A DNA stretch of 64,000 nt from CALNZV01 sp942491115 (GTDB taxonomy: Bacteria; Desulfobacterota; Desulfobacteria; Desulfobacterales; UBA5852): NCBI GenBank assembly GCA_942491115.1, contig CALNZV010000001.1:620001-684000 (forward strand), written 5' to 3'. Shown here one piece after another: positions 41,731 to 51,500 of the stretch (its first letter is position 1; each line of letters opens with the position of its first letter). A program made the position numbers and the translations under genes. Below the pieces are notes generated by a model, which was not told the origin of the DNA, searched no databases, and worked only from the letters and a program-made list of their open reading frames with translations.

Positions 41731-42954
41731 TCAAAGCGCGACAGCATGATCCACGGCGTCGGCCCCCGTCGCATTGTAGGGACGCTCCCCCCGATGGGTG
41801 TAATGGACTTTCCAGGGCTTACCGTCCCGACTTTCGATGAGACCGGCTTTGGCCAACTGCCCAGGGATCATTTCCGGCAGGATTTCGGGGTGGCGCATGG
41901 CATAAACCATTGCCAAGGGGCCGCGCATGAAAAGGCCCCCCAGTTTGGCATGGGCCGCCTCCCGCATCCAGGCTTCGGGCTGGCCCAGCACCGCTTCCGG
42001 GAGATGGTCCAGGTCCAGGCCGTCCGTGTGTCCCCGTTCCACCAGACGGTGGGCGGCCACGAGGATCGTGTAGCGGGCCAGGGTGGCGCAGGAGTGGACC
42101 ATGGTGTTGTAATACTCCTCTTCCGAAGTGGACTGCAGCCGGGGATCGGAGTAATCCTTGGGCTGGTTCACATGGTCCTTCAGGAGCTGCCACAGACGGC
42201 GGGACGGCGGGTCCGCGCCATCATCCGGTGCATGCGCAAACCAGTCGTTCTCGCCCTCCTCCAGGAGGCGGGAAAGGGTGTGTCGGCCGACACCGTCTCC
42301 CAGTGCCAGCACCACCTTCAGCAATTCGACAAGCCCCAGATCCCCCCCCGGCAGGCTCAGGCGGAAGGCGTACCACCCCCGCCCGTGGAGCACTTCTTCC
42401 AGGAAACGCTGGGGGCCGGCAAAGGCCCTCAGGCTCAAGCGATAGGCGGATGAATCCAACCCCTTGATAAAATTGTAGTGCACATGGGGAGGGCTCCAGG
42501 ACTCCCAGCTCAGGACCAGATCCGGGAAACGGGCGTCGGTGCCCGTTCGGACGCCGGCCAGGCTCAGCAATTCGGGATGGTGATCCGGCTGGAAAACGAA
42601 CCGAAGCTGTGCGTGCTGCACCGGCGCGTGACGTCCCTGGCGGCGCGGCGGCACCAGGATGAACTCTGCAAACCGGATGCCCGAGAGGGGCACGCGGACC
42701 GGGTGAAGTACCGTGGTCCGTTCGATGGGATTCCCGCCATAGTTGACATTTCTGAGAACCACGAAGGGATCGTCGGCCCGGATCCGGCTGGCCTTCCAGT
42801 CCACCAGCACCGGCGCCATGGCCGCCATGTAACCCCCCGGCAGCACGTCGCGCGAGGTCCGCAGTCGTAAAACGTCGGTATCGCTGTCGGCTTCGGCGAG
42901 GAGTTCCCGCGGTGACAGGATGCGACTGTCGCTTTTACCGTTTGAAGATGCCAT
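41731..42954 (-). CDS. Hypothetical protein, no recognised family
   Basis: A 407-aa protein that I do not recognise. It is soluble in appearance, with no signal peptide or clear membrane helix. Features include DVLPGGYMAAMAPVLVDWKA, a possible beta-rich middle (VQHAQLRFVFQPDHHPELLS) and a helical C-terminal part (SCATLARYTILVAAHRLVE). Tryptophans and prolines are frequent. It ends with YTHRGERPYNATGADAVDHA. Codon use looks like that of real genes in this window. Its location between two repeats tells nothing of function. Confidence 0.55.
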   Translation of the reverse strand: MASSNGKSDSRILSPRELLAEADSDTDVLRLRTSRDVLPGGYMAAMAPVLVDWKASRIRADDPFVVLRNVNYGGNPIERTTVLHPVRVPLSGIRFAEFILVPPRRQGRHAPVQHAQLRFVFQPDHHPELLSLAGVRTGTDARFPDLVLSWESWSPPHVHYNFIKGLDSSAYRLSLRAFAGPQRFLEEVLHGRGWYAFRLSLPGGDLGLVELLKVVLALGDGVGRHTLSRLLEEGENDWFAHAPDDGADPPSRRLWQLLKDHVNQPKDYSDPRLQSTSEEEYYNTMVHSCATLARYTILVAAHRLVERGHTDGLDLDHLPEAVLGQPEAWMREAAHAKLGGLFMRGPLAMVYAMRHPEILPEMIPGQLAKAGLIESRDGKPWKVHYTHRGERPYNATGADAVDHAVAL

Positions 42955-43122
42955 CGCCTCTCCGTTTAATGGGTTGGGGATTTTTCACTGCCATTCGTCC
43001 ATGCGGCACCACCCCCCAAGCCGTCGGCAAACGGAACCATTGATCCTAAAAACACCGTCAAAGGTCCGGAAGGCAGGAACGAATGATATCGCTGGTTCTC
43101 TTTCCCGGTGCACCGGTGAGTT
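42955..43122. other. Intergenic spacer
   Basis: Non-coding spacer upstream of the 41731 protein; no feature recognised. Confidence 0.3.
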
Positions 43123-43575
43123 CTACCAATTCGGCCGGTTGAACAGGTGGTCGACCTCCTCCGACGGCGGGGGTTCCACTGCTTCCTCTAGTGAAAGCAG
43201 ATCCCCCCAGTCGGTGCGGTTCTCCATTTCCTCTTTGATTTCCCGCGGAACGAAATCCCGCCCGAGGCGGATCTCCCAGCCCCCGCCCAGTGCCATGTAG
43301 AAGCCCACGAGCGCTAAAACCACAACGCCGGTCGTGGCCACCAGATTGTTCTGCTGCCGGACCAGATTCTGCTGGGCATCCAGCACCCGCTGGGAATCCA
43401 CATCCCCCTTCTTGTACTGCAGGGACGACAGATCCACCGCATCTATGAAGGCCGCCACTGAATCGGCTAATAACGCGACCTGATCCTGGGTGCGCATAAA
43501 GGCGATCATCGCGTCTTCCACCTCCTAAACCGCCCGCAAGGCAGTGTTCTCGTATTCCACGGCCATTTGTTGAAA
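43123..43575 (-). pseudogene. RND outer-membrane factor (OprM/NodT type), C-terminal remnant
   Basis: Translation from about 43575 gives QMAVEYENTALRAV, an in-frame TAG, then EVEDAMIAFMRTQDQVALLA and SLQYKKGDVDSQRVLDAQQN. NNLVATTGVVVLALVGFYMA and LGGGWEIR follow. This is the C-terminal half of an outer-membrane factor of the CusC/OprM family. The frame is broken by TAG, where the family has a sense codon (probably Gln), and lost upstream at an IS200-type hairpin. A complete homologue is at 47138-48583. With the permease/MFP chimera it is the third scattered part of a dead RND system. Confidence 0.75.
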
Positions 43576-43838
43576 CCGTGCGTCACCCTCAGCCCTTATC
43601 GGCTGGGAGTGACGCTACTTCAAATTGTCCGGGAAGATCTTATCTTTTCCACCCAGCACCTTGAGCGTCGACCATCCCTGGGTCTCTCGATATCCATGGT
43701 CTTGCAAATCTCACAGATCAACTCCCGTAAACGCCCTGCGATGCCGCCACCGAGAACCGGCTTGCGGCATTTCGTGATCCAGACCAAATGGCACTTGATG
43801 TCGTATGCGGAATGGAAAAGTTTACAATAATTCTCCAC
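43576..43838 (-). pseudogene. IS200/IS605-type element remnant with TnpA N-terminus
   Basis: The minus-strand frame 43620-43838 starts KLFHSAYDIKCHLVWITKCR then KPVLGGGIAGRLRELICEIC, the N-terminal half of a Y1 (HUH) transposase, and then drifts from the family at about residue 50. The catalytic HUH and tyrosine parts are not present. A strong hairpin at 43580-43615 (GCGTCAC ... GTGACGC around CCCTCAGCCC/GGCTGGGA) fits an IS200 end. It abuts the outer-membrane-factor remnant, so this insertion may be the break point. Confidence 0.7.
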
Positions 43839-43913
43839 AATACCGAAAGGCTACAGAGATTTTGGCCTAATGGTGAGGGATTTTCCGCCATTCCCCAGGG
43901 AGGACATTAACCG
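43839..43913. other. Short spacer
   Basis: Short non-coding spacer between the IS200 remnant and the UbiB tail; no feature seen. Confidence 0.3.
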
Positions 43914-44204
43914 CTAGCTTCCGCCGAGATTCCCATATTTTTTGATCGCCCTGATGCGTTGACTCCACAGTACGCGATAAAGCAGACAGCCCACCGCCCC
44001 AAAAATCGATTTCTCCCCATATACCGGTGGAATCTTCCGGCCCGGCAACGGACAGGACCCCAGAAAAAGAGCTGCTGTCAAGATACCATAAACCATACGG
44101 TTGACGATGGTGTCCAACCGGCGTTGCTCCAATGAGACATTGAAACTGCCGGCCCTCAAGCGCTGCAGGACTTGGGTCAGTTCGCCCGGCAGCGATGTGG
44201 TCAT
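43914..44204 (-). pseudogene. UbiB/ABC1-kinase C-terminal tail, coupled to the MscS gene
   Basis: A 96-aa frame that starts MTTSLPGELTQVLQRLRAGS and continues LEQRRLDTIVNRMVYGIL with a hydrophobic stretch (TAALFLGSCPLPGRKIPPVY) and a basic end. It matches only the C-terminal membrane tail of AarF/UbiB-type proteins, which follow a kinase-like domain of about 400 residues that is missing. Its ATG overlaps the MscS stop (ATGA), so it would be translated after MscS. As a free piece it is most probably a remnant, though a short tail peptide could still be made. Confidence 0.65.
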
Positions 44205-45574
44205 GGAGAACGCTCCGGTGGTGTGTGGTCTACCGGCGGAGAAACCGAAATTTTCTGGCCGACATCCCTCATCGGACCGCTGTCGACGAAATGCAGGTCT
44301 CGCTGGGGAAATGCGATCTCGATGCCGTTGGCATGAAACGCATCCCAGATCGCCAGAAAAACGTTGCTCTTCACCCGGCCGATCCCCTGGCGAGGATCTT
44401 CGATCCAGATCCGGACCTCGAACAGGACATTGCTGTCGCCGAATTCCATCACGTTGCATGTCGGCTCCGGAGCCTTCAGTACACGGTCGGTGCCCCGGGC
44501 GGCCTCCAGGGCCAGGGTGATGACTTTTTTCAAATCCGATTTGTACGAAATGCCGAAGGGAATGCGGAGGCGTACCCGGTTGTCGCTGTAAGACAGGTTC
44601 TCGATTTTCTGGGTGACGAACGTCTCGTTTGGAATGAGGTGTTCGGTGCCGTCCCGGGTGGCCAGATGCACGTACATCAGGTCCATTCTCGCAATCCAGC
44701 CATAGCGGGTTCCGCTGAATGCGTCATCCACGGTGACGACGTCCCCCTGACGGATCGGCTTGTTGATCAGCAGAATAATCCCACTCACCAGGTTGGAGCC
44801 GATTTTCTGTAGCCCCACGCCGATAGCGATCCCAATGGCCCCGCCGGTGACGGCGATGGCCGCCATGTGAATCCCGGCTGCGTTTAAGGAAAGCAGGATG
44901 ACGATCGTGGTCAGGACGGCGTTGAATACCCGCTGGATTAGAACCCGATCCGAATAGGTCAAATGGGTGTTTCCGGCCAGCCAATGGCTGAAAAAGCGAC
45001 CGGCGGCGGATCCGGCGGCCCACAGAACGATCAGGACGATGAGGGCCCTGATGACCCCCCACAGGGAGAAGCTGAGGGCACCAAGGTCGATGGTCATGCT
45101 GCTGAGCACCTTCACGACTGGCTGCCATAGGTCGAAGACCCGAAGCCCTACGATGACGAGGCACAGGCTGTAGGCGAACCGGGCCCAGAAGCGGCTCTTG
45201 ATGAAAAAGGAGGCGAAACGCACCGCCAGCAGCGCCAGCGCGAAGTTGACAGCCATACGGAACGCCTCGGTGGGCATTTCGAGATGACTAAAGATCGTCT
45301 GACTGAACCACAGACCCAGCAGCCATATCAAGTAGCGGGCCACCTGGCCAAAATGAGCCGGATCGAATCGGATTCGAAGATGAATCCTGGTGGCGTCAAC
45401 TTCCTTTGAGGACCAATGCTCAATCTTCCGGGAGAGGAACCAGGCCGGAAGGTAGGTGACAACGATGACCAGGATCTGGAGCACGCCCATGGTTTGAAAG
45501 ATATTTTCGGACATCCACCGGTTAAATGCAGCGGCAAGCGACGTCAGTTGAGTGGTTTCCAGCGGTGCTGCCAT
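44201..45574 (-). CDS. MscS-family mechanosensitive channel
   Basis: A 457-aa inner-membrane protein with several N-terminal helices. The conserved MscS core is near ITGGAIGIAIGVGLQKIGSN-like sequence: AIAVTGGAIGIAIGVGLQKI then GSNLVSGIILLINKPIRQGD, with VDDAFSGTRYGWIARMDLMY and PNETFVTQKIENLSYSDNRV in the beta domain. It releases solutes through the inner membrane when the cell is hypo-osmotically shocked. It is larger than E. coli MscS (286 aa), like medium-size MscS family members. Its last four bases overlap the UbiB tail frame. The 528-base spacer upstream should hold its promoter. Confidence 0.9.
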   Translation of the reverse strand: MAAPLETTQLTSLAAAFNRWMSENIFQTMGVLQILVIVVTYLPAWFLSRKIEHWSSKEVDATRIHLRIRFDPAHFGQVARYLIWLLGLWFSQTIFSHLEMPTEAFRMAVNFALALLAVRFASFFIKSRFWARFAYSLCLVIVGLRVFDLWQPVVKVLSSMTIDLGALSFSLWGVIRALIVLIVLWAAGSAAGRFFSHWLAGNTHLTYSDRVLIQRVFNAVLTTIVILLSLNAAGIHMAAIAVTGGAIGIAIGVGLQKIGSNLVSGIILLINKPIRQGDVVTVDDAFSGTRYGWIARMDLMYVHLATRDGTEHLIPNETFVTQKIENLSYSDNRVRLRIPFGISYKSDLKKVITLALEAARGTDRVLKAPEPTCNVMEFGDSNVLFEVRIWIEDPRQGIGRVKSNVFLAIWDAFHANGIEIAFPQRDLHFVDSGPMRDVGQKISVSPPVDHTPPERSP

Positions 45575-46102
45575 AACAATGGTCTCCCTGGATGTTGAAG
45601 CGATTAGGGCTCAATGGATCTGTAAGATGACATCGCCCCTGATTCGGGTGCGGGTTTTTCTCTTCCCCACCTCGAGAATGAGTCACGGGAGCACTAACAT
45701 GCCTAATCCTGTATCCTTTCTTCTCCGTCCGCAACGATTGCGCTGACGGAGAAGAAAGACGGTCGATCGACTTTTGTTGTGGGTTTAGAGCATGGGTGGA
45801 AGTACTGCCGACCATCTCTCAACGGACGTTAAATTTCCCCTATGCGTTTTTTCCAGATTCATAGTCTCCTTGCCAGGTCTCCCTTTTTGCGTCACGCGCT
45901 TTCTATGGAGAAAGCCTTCGGCCGCCGGCAGCCTCGCCAATGGCCGTCCCCCATGGGATGTCGCCCGCAATGGCCCTGTCAACATCCATTTTATCTCCAC
46001 CGCTGCTGACCACTGACCTGCCGCTTGTAATCCATATTTCTCCGCATCACCAGTTACAAAACCCTCACATTGACAGGCTCTTGCGGAGGGGCATGCCTAA
46101 AC
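45575..46102. other. Intergenic region upstream of mscS with a strong hairpin
   Basis: No protein-coding gene is recognised; short frames in the region match no family. A strong hairpin lies at 45718-45756. The MscS promoter should be here. Confidence 0.4.
45718..45756. repeat. Long perfect hairpin (12-bp stem plus inner 5-bp stem)
   Basis: TTCTTCTCCGTC (45718-45729) pairs with GACGGAGAAGAA (45745-45756), and inside it CGCAA pairs with TTGCG. About 17 base pairs form in all. No T-run follows on either strand, so it may be a protein-binding site, a processed leader or an old terminator. Confidence 0.55.
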
Positions 46103-46989
46103 TCAGGAGCGGGTTTCTTGATTCCGTTCGCATCTTCCCATGAAATCGATGACAGCCTCACAGAGCGGGCTGTTTGGGTCGTTCAGACCTTCGATAGCCG
46201 AAAAGTGATGCTTGCCCTCCTGGATCATCAAGTCTCCGCCGAGTCCGTTGGCCAGCCGGGCATCATGGTATTCCGTCGCCAGCCGTCTGATTTTAGAGGT
46301 TTCCTCGGAACCGCACGAAATCAGTAGCGGGGGCCGGAGGTCGAGACGTCGAGGCACGGGCTTTGACGCAGAATCACTTCGTGGGTGAGCTGCAGACTGG
46401 GCTGCAGATAGGAATACGGCAAGGCCGGAAGGTCGAAAATGCCGCTGATGGCGACACCGCCCTTGATCACGTCCTCGGGCAGGCCGTAACCGCCACCCCA
46501 GTCCGTGCCAGAAAGCATCGCGACCTGCTGCCCCCCTGCGGAATGGCCAGCGACGAACATGCGGGACGGATCCCCATTGTAGTTCGACACTTCGCCGTGC
46601 AACCAGAAGATCAACGCCCGACTCTGCCGTGTAATCTCCGGGATGGTAACCTCGGGGCAGAGGGAGTAATTCATTACGGCAACGGTAATGCCATGGCCAG
46701 CGAACCCGTTAGCCACCATGCTGAATTCCTTGCTGCTCAAACTACACCAGTAGCCGCCGTGGATGAAGACAAGCACCGGCAATCCCGGTTCTTTCGCGGG
46801 AAAAAGGTCGACCGTTTCCTCCAGGGTCGGGCCGTAGCGGACATCCAGCATACAATCGCGCTTGCTGCGTGCAGCAGCGCTTTGCTTGACGTAGAAATCG
46901 GCCCAAACGCTGACCTCGGGGACAGTCAGGGCGAAGTTATACTCCAGATCGATCTCTTTTTGAGTCGTAAAGTTTCGGTACAGGTTCAT
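46103..46989 (-). pseudogene. Alpha/beta hydrolase (kynurenine-formamidase/BD-FAE-like), frameshifted
   Basis: Frame 1 starts at 46989 (MNLYRNFTTQKEIDLEYNFA) and has the oxyanion motif LVFIHGGYWCSLSSKEF (about 74-90) and the nucleophile elbow MFVAGHSAGGQQVAML (about 144-159). It stops soon after at 46321. The C-terminal part is in another frame (46103-46357): LRPPLLISCGSEETSKIRRL and GKHHFSAIEGLNDPNSP, which holds the catalytic histidine (HHF). So one indel near 46330-46357 splits the gene. Kynurenine-formamidase-like members open N-formylkynurenine; others are esterases. The break could also be a sequencing error, so the gene may be intact in reality. Confidence 0.8.
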
Positions 46990-47137
46990 GGATATTCACT
47001 CTAACTGGATTTGAAACCGTGCGTCCCTGAAGCACGGTTCGGAGGCCCTCGTCGGGGTGGATGATCCACTACCGTTTGGCTTTCCCGAGGGAAAGGCCGA
47101 TCGCCTCAGAACGTCGGTGGTGATGCACGTCCTCTTC
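46990..47137. other. Spacer with hairpin
   Basis: Contains a CCGTGC ... GCACGG hairpin near 47019-47036. The neighbouring sequence resembles the start of the IS200-associated hairpin region at 43576 (shared GAAACCGTGCGTC). I could not assign an element. Confidence 0.35.
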
Positions 47138-48583
47138 TCAGGGAATGAAGCCCGCCGCCTTCACCGGTGGAGGCGTCACCGCCTGCTCCGCCGCCTCGAC
47201 CCAGCTGCCCCCCATAGCCTTGTACGTATTGACCGTGGCACGAAAGAGGGCATTCCGGCTCGACGTATATGACAATTCCACATTGAATAGGCTGCGCTCG
47301 GCATCAAGCACTTCCAGATAGCCGGTATACCCTTCGTCGTAGCGCAGTCGAGACAGTCTGGCATAGTTGCGAAGCGCCTCGACCTGGCGACCGAGCGCCT
47401 CGAGACGCTCTCTGGACTTGGCGCGGTCGAGCAGCGAATCCTCCACCTCCCGGAACGCGTTCTGGATCGACTGGAGATACCCTTCAAGGGCTTGCTTCTG
47501 GAACGCCTCGGCCGCCTTGACCTCGCCGCCGATCCGGCCGGCGGTGAAGAGGGGTATCTCCACAGGGACGCCGTAGCGCCATTGCTTGGCAGGACCGTCG
47601 AACAGGTCGGAAAGATCCGTACTCACCTGACCGAAAGCTCCGGTGAGGGATATGGTGGGGAAATAGAGGGACTTGGCCACACCGATTTGGGCATTGGCCG
47701 CCACAATCGCCTGCTCGGCCTGCCGGATGTCCGGCCGGCGCTCGAGCAGGTCGGACGGCAGCCCCTGGGGCACCGCCGGCAGAGCCAGCTCGTCGATGGT
47801 CAGGCCCCGGGGAATCGGTCCGGGATTTTGGCCCAGGAAAACACTCAAGGCGTTCTCCAACTGACCGATGGCCAGCTCGAAGGAGGGGATGCGCGCCAGA
47901 GCGTCCTCGTACTCGGAAGCCGCCTGGCTGAGATCCACCTCGCCAATGATCCCCTTGTCAAAGCGCAGTTGGAAAAGATCCAGGGTTTCCCTTCGGGTGT
48001 CGGCCGTCTGGCGGGTGATCTCGAGCTGCTTGTCCAAAGCCCTGAGTTCGATATAGGTAAGTGCCACCGCACTGACCAGGGTCAGCACCACCGTTCGCCT
48101 GGCCTCCTCCGTGCTGAAGAGTTCGGCACGGGCCGACTCGGCCGCCCGGCGAAATTTGCCCCAGAAATCGATCTCCCAACTGCCGCCGATGAATGCCTCG
48201 TAAAGGTTGTAGGTGGTGTCCACCCCCGGGGGTATGGGGGTCGGCCCTTTTTCGCTGACACTTTCGCGGAAGGCGCTGCCACTGGCGCTGGCCAAAGGGA
48301 ATTGATCGCCGCGGGTCGCAAAATAGCGTCCGAAGAATTCCTCCACCCGGGCCGTGGCAATGCGCAGATCCTTGTTTCCCTGAAGTGCGGCCTCTACCAG
48401 GGCGTCCAGCACCGGATCCTGGAACTGTTTCCACCACAGGGTATCGGCGACTTCACGCACCTCTTCCTCCCCGAAACGATAGGTCGCCGGTGTGTCGACG
48501 TCCGGAGGTTGATAGTCCGGGCCGACCGTCATGCAGCCGGTCAGCAACACGAACACGATGCACGTCAAAGAGACCTTAAGCAT
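47138..48583 (-). CDS. RND outer-membrane factor lipoprotein (OprM/NodT family)
   Basis: A 481-aa outer-membrane channel protein. A lipoprotein signal ends VFVLLTGCMTVGPDY (lipobox LTGC, about residue 16). Both repeated OMF domains are present: DTLWWKQFQDPVLDALVEAA, and later RRPDIRQAEQAIVAANAQIG with LYFPTISLTGAFGQVS. The ATG at 48583 follows AAGGGAG and overlaps the end of the permease gene by eight bases. It is the exit duct of the RND pump encoded by the two genes upstream. Its orthologous tail at 43123 is broken. Confidence 0.93.
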   Translation of the reverse strand: MLKVSLTCIVFVLLTGCMTVGPDYQPPDVDTPATYRFGEEEVREVADTLWWKQFQDPVLDALVEAALQGNKDLRIATARVEEFFGRYFATRGDQFPLASASGSAFRESVSEKGPTPIPPGVDTTYNLYEAFIGGSWEIDFWGKFRRAAESARAELFSTEEARRTVVLTLVSAVALTYIELRALDKQLEITRQTADTRRETLDLFQLRFDKGIIGEVDLSQAASEYEDALARIPSFELAIGQLENALSVFLGQNPGPIPRGLTIDELALPAVPQGLPSDLLERRPDIRQAEQAIVAANAQIGVAKSLYFPTISLTGAFGQVSTDLSDLFDGPAKQWRYGVPVEIPLFTAGRIGGEVKAAEAFQKQALEGYLQSIQNAFREVEDSLLDRAKSRERLEALGRQVEALRNYARLSRLRYDEGYTGYLEVLDAERSLFNVELSYTSSRNALFRATVNTYKAMGGSWVEAAEQAVTPPPVKAAGFIP

Positions 48584-51500
48584 GGGTGTCTCCCTTCGTT
48601 GTCGTCGAGGACGGCGTTCCATCGGGGCTCTCAGGAGCGTCTTTTCGATGGGCCAGTTTTTCAAAGAGGTAAAAGGAGGCCGGCACCACAAAGATCGCGA
48701 TGAAACTGGCCGTCAACATGCCGCCGATAACCCCCGATCCCATCACCCGGCGGGCGGCGGCCCCTGAACCGGAAGCGATGGCCAAGGGCACGCAACCCAG
48801 GATGAAAGCGAAGCTGGTCATCAGAATCGGCCGCAGCCGCACGCGGGCTGCTTCCAGGGCCGCCTCCCTGATCGACATGCCCTCATCGTATTTCATCTTG
48901 GCAAACTCGACGATCAGAATGGCGTTTTTGGACGACAGCCCGATCAGCATGATGAGGCCGATCTGGGCGTAGATGTTGAACTCCAGATGGCGCAGAAAAA
49001 TTGCGGCGTAGGCGCCGAAAACCGCGATGGGGATGCACAGCAGCACGGAAAATGGCAGCGTCCAGCTCTCGTACAGGGATGCCAGGATCAGAAAGACGAA
49101 GATCAGGGAAAGCATAAAGATCACCCAGGCCGGCACGCCCTCCGAGGCTTTCTTCTCCTGGAAGCTCATGCCGAGGTAATCATAGCCCATTTCCCGCGGC
49201 ATGGTCTGGGCGAACACCTCCTCCATGGCCTCCATGGCCTGGGATGAACTGAAGCCCGGTTTGGCCACCACATTGATCTGGGCCGAACGGTAGAGGTTGA
49301 AGCGCATGGTGAACTCGGGGCCGGAGCGCTGCTCGATTGACGTTACGGTCGATAGGGGCACCGGTTCCCCGTCGGCATTGCGAACGTAAAACTGGCCCAG
49401 CTGTTCGGCCCGGGTGCGGTATGCGCCCTCGGCCTGCACATACACCTGCCAGGTGCGGCCGAACTTATTAAAATAATTGACGAATTCTCCACCCATAAAG
49501 GCCTGCAGGATGGTATACACATCGCTCAGAGCCACCCCTTGCTTGAGCACCTTGTCCCGGTCCACGTTCACATAGAACTGGGGCACCGTGGGCAAGAAGG
49601 TGGTCGTGGCCCGGGCGATCTCGGGCCGTTTGTTGGCCTCTGCCAGAAACGTTTGGGTGTTCTCCCACAGAAAGGCGATATCCTTGCCGGCCCGGTCCTG
49701 GAGGATGAATGTCACGCCCCCGGAGGTGCCGATGCCCGGGATGGCCGGCGGCGAAAACGCAAAGGCAATCCCCTGGGGCACCTGCCTCAACTTCTGGTTC
49801 AGGCTCGCCATCAGGCCCGCATATCGCGTCTCGGGGGTCTTTCGTTCTCCCCAGTTTTCAAGCGAGACGAAGTAAAAGGCGCTGTAGGTGTTGGTCACCC
49901 CCGAGAGTAAACTCATTCCCACGACGCTTGTGACATACTCGACCCCGGGTGTATCCATGATCAGCTTTTCGACCTCGCGGGCCGCCGCCGCTGTCCGCTG
50001 CAGCGATGCCGCGTTGGGAAGCTGCAACTGAACGAAACAATAGCCCTGATCTTCTTCCGGCAAAAAGCCGCTGGGGACTTTTTCGCCAAGGAAAACCGTG
50101 CCGGCGGCCATAACGGCGATAATCACCAGGCTGATGGCAACCTTGCGGATCAGCCCTCCACAGAGCCTTACGTAGCCGTTGGTGGCCTTGCCGAAGGCAT
50201 TGTTAAACAAGCGATAAAAGGCTCCCAGCGGTCCGCGCGCCTCCTTTTTCGGTTTGAGTATCAACGAACAGAGCGCCGGGCTGAGGGACAGGGCATTGAA
50301 AGCCGATATGAGAACCGAGATGGCGATGGTCACCGCAAACTGCTGATAGAGTTTGCCGGTGATGCCCGGGATGAAAACGGTGGGCAGAAACACGGCCGCA
50401 AGCACCAGGGCGATGGCCGCCACGGGTCCGGAGACCTCCTCCATGGCCTTGAAGGTCGCCTCCTTGGGGGAGAGTCCCTTTTCGATGTGAAGCTCCACGG
50501 CCTCCACCACCACGATGGCATCGTCCACCACCAGCCCGATGGCCAGCACCATACCCATGATGGCGATCGTGTTAATCGAGAAGCCGATCAGCGGGAACAC
50601 GGCGAACGTGCCGATGAGGGAAACCGGCACGGCCAGGGCCGGGATCAGGGTGGCACGCCAGCCCTGCAAGAAGACAAAAACAACGATAACCACCAGCACC
50701 AGGGCCTCGAAAAGGGTCACAATGACTTCCCTGATGCCCTCTCGCACGGCCTCGGTGGTGTCCAGAGCGATGGTGTACTCCAGATCGGGCGGGAAGTGCT
50801 GCCCCACTTCCTCCATGAGTTTCCTCACACCGTCCACTGCCGCGATGGCGTTGCCTCCGGGCAGCTGGTAGACCGCCACGGCCGCCGCATCTTTTCCGTT
50901 GAAACGGCCGGACTGGGTGTAGGTCTGGGCGCCCAGCTCGATACGGGCCACATCCTTGATCCGCACGATCGACCCGTCCTCTTCCGCTCGCAGGACGATC
51001 TGACCGAACTCTTGCGGGTCCGTCAGCCGGCCCTGGGCACGAATGGAGTAGGTGAAATCGACCCCCGGCGGTGACGGCTCGCCGCCGACCTGCCCGGCCG
51101 GATTTACCGTATTCTGGGCCTGGATGGCATCCACGATCTCCGACACGGTGATATTGAGCTTGGCGAGTTGGTCCGGATTGACCCACATGCGCATGGCGTA
51201 TTGACCGGAACCGTAAACCACGACGTTGCCGATGCCCGGCACCCGCAGGAGTTGGTCGTTCAGGTTGATAGTGGCATAGTTGGAGAGGAAGACGGGGTCG
51301 TAGGTGCCTTTGGGGGAAGAAATGGTGATTATCATCAAGGGCGAGGCTTGGGACTTCTTGACGGTGATACCGTAATCCCGGACCTCCGAAGGAATTTTCG
51401 AATCAGCCTGGTCCTTGCGCATCTGTGCCAGCACCTGATCGATGTTGGGATCCGTCTTGACGTCGAAGTTCACATACAGCTTCATTTCGCCGTTGTTGGC

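Noticed and set aside
46990..47060. Group II intron domain V-like hairpin
   Set aside because: The stem does not carry the domain V AGC/GAAA pattern and no reverse transcriptase is nearby.
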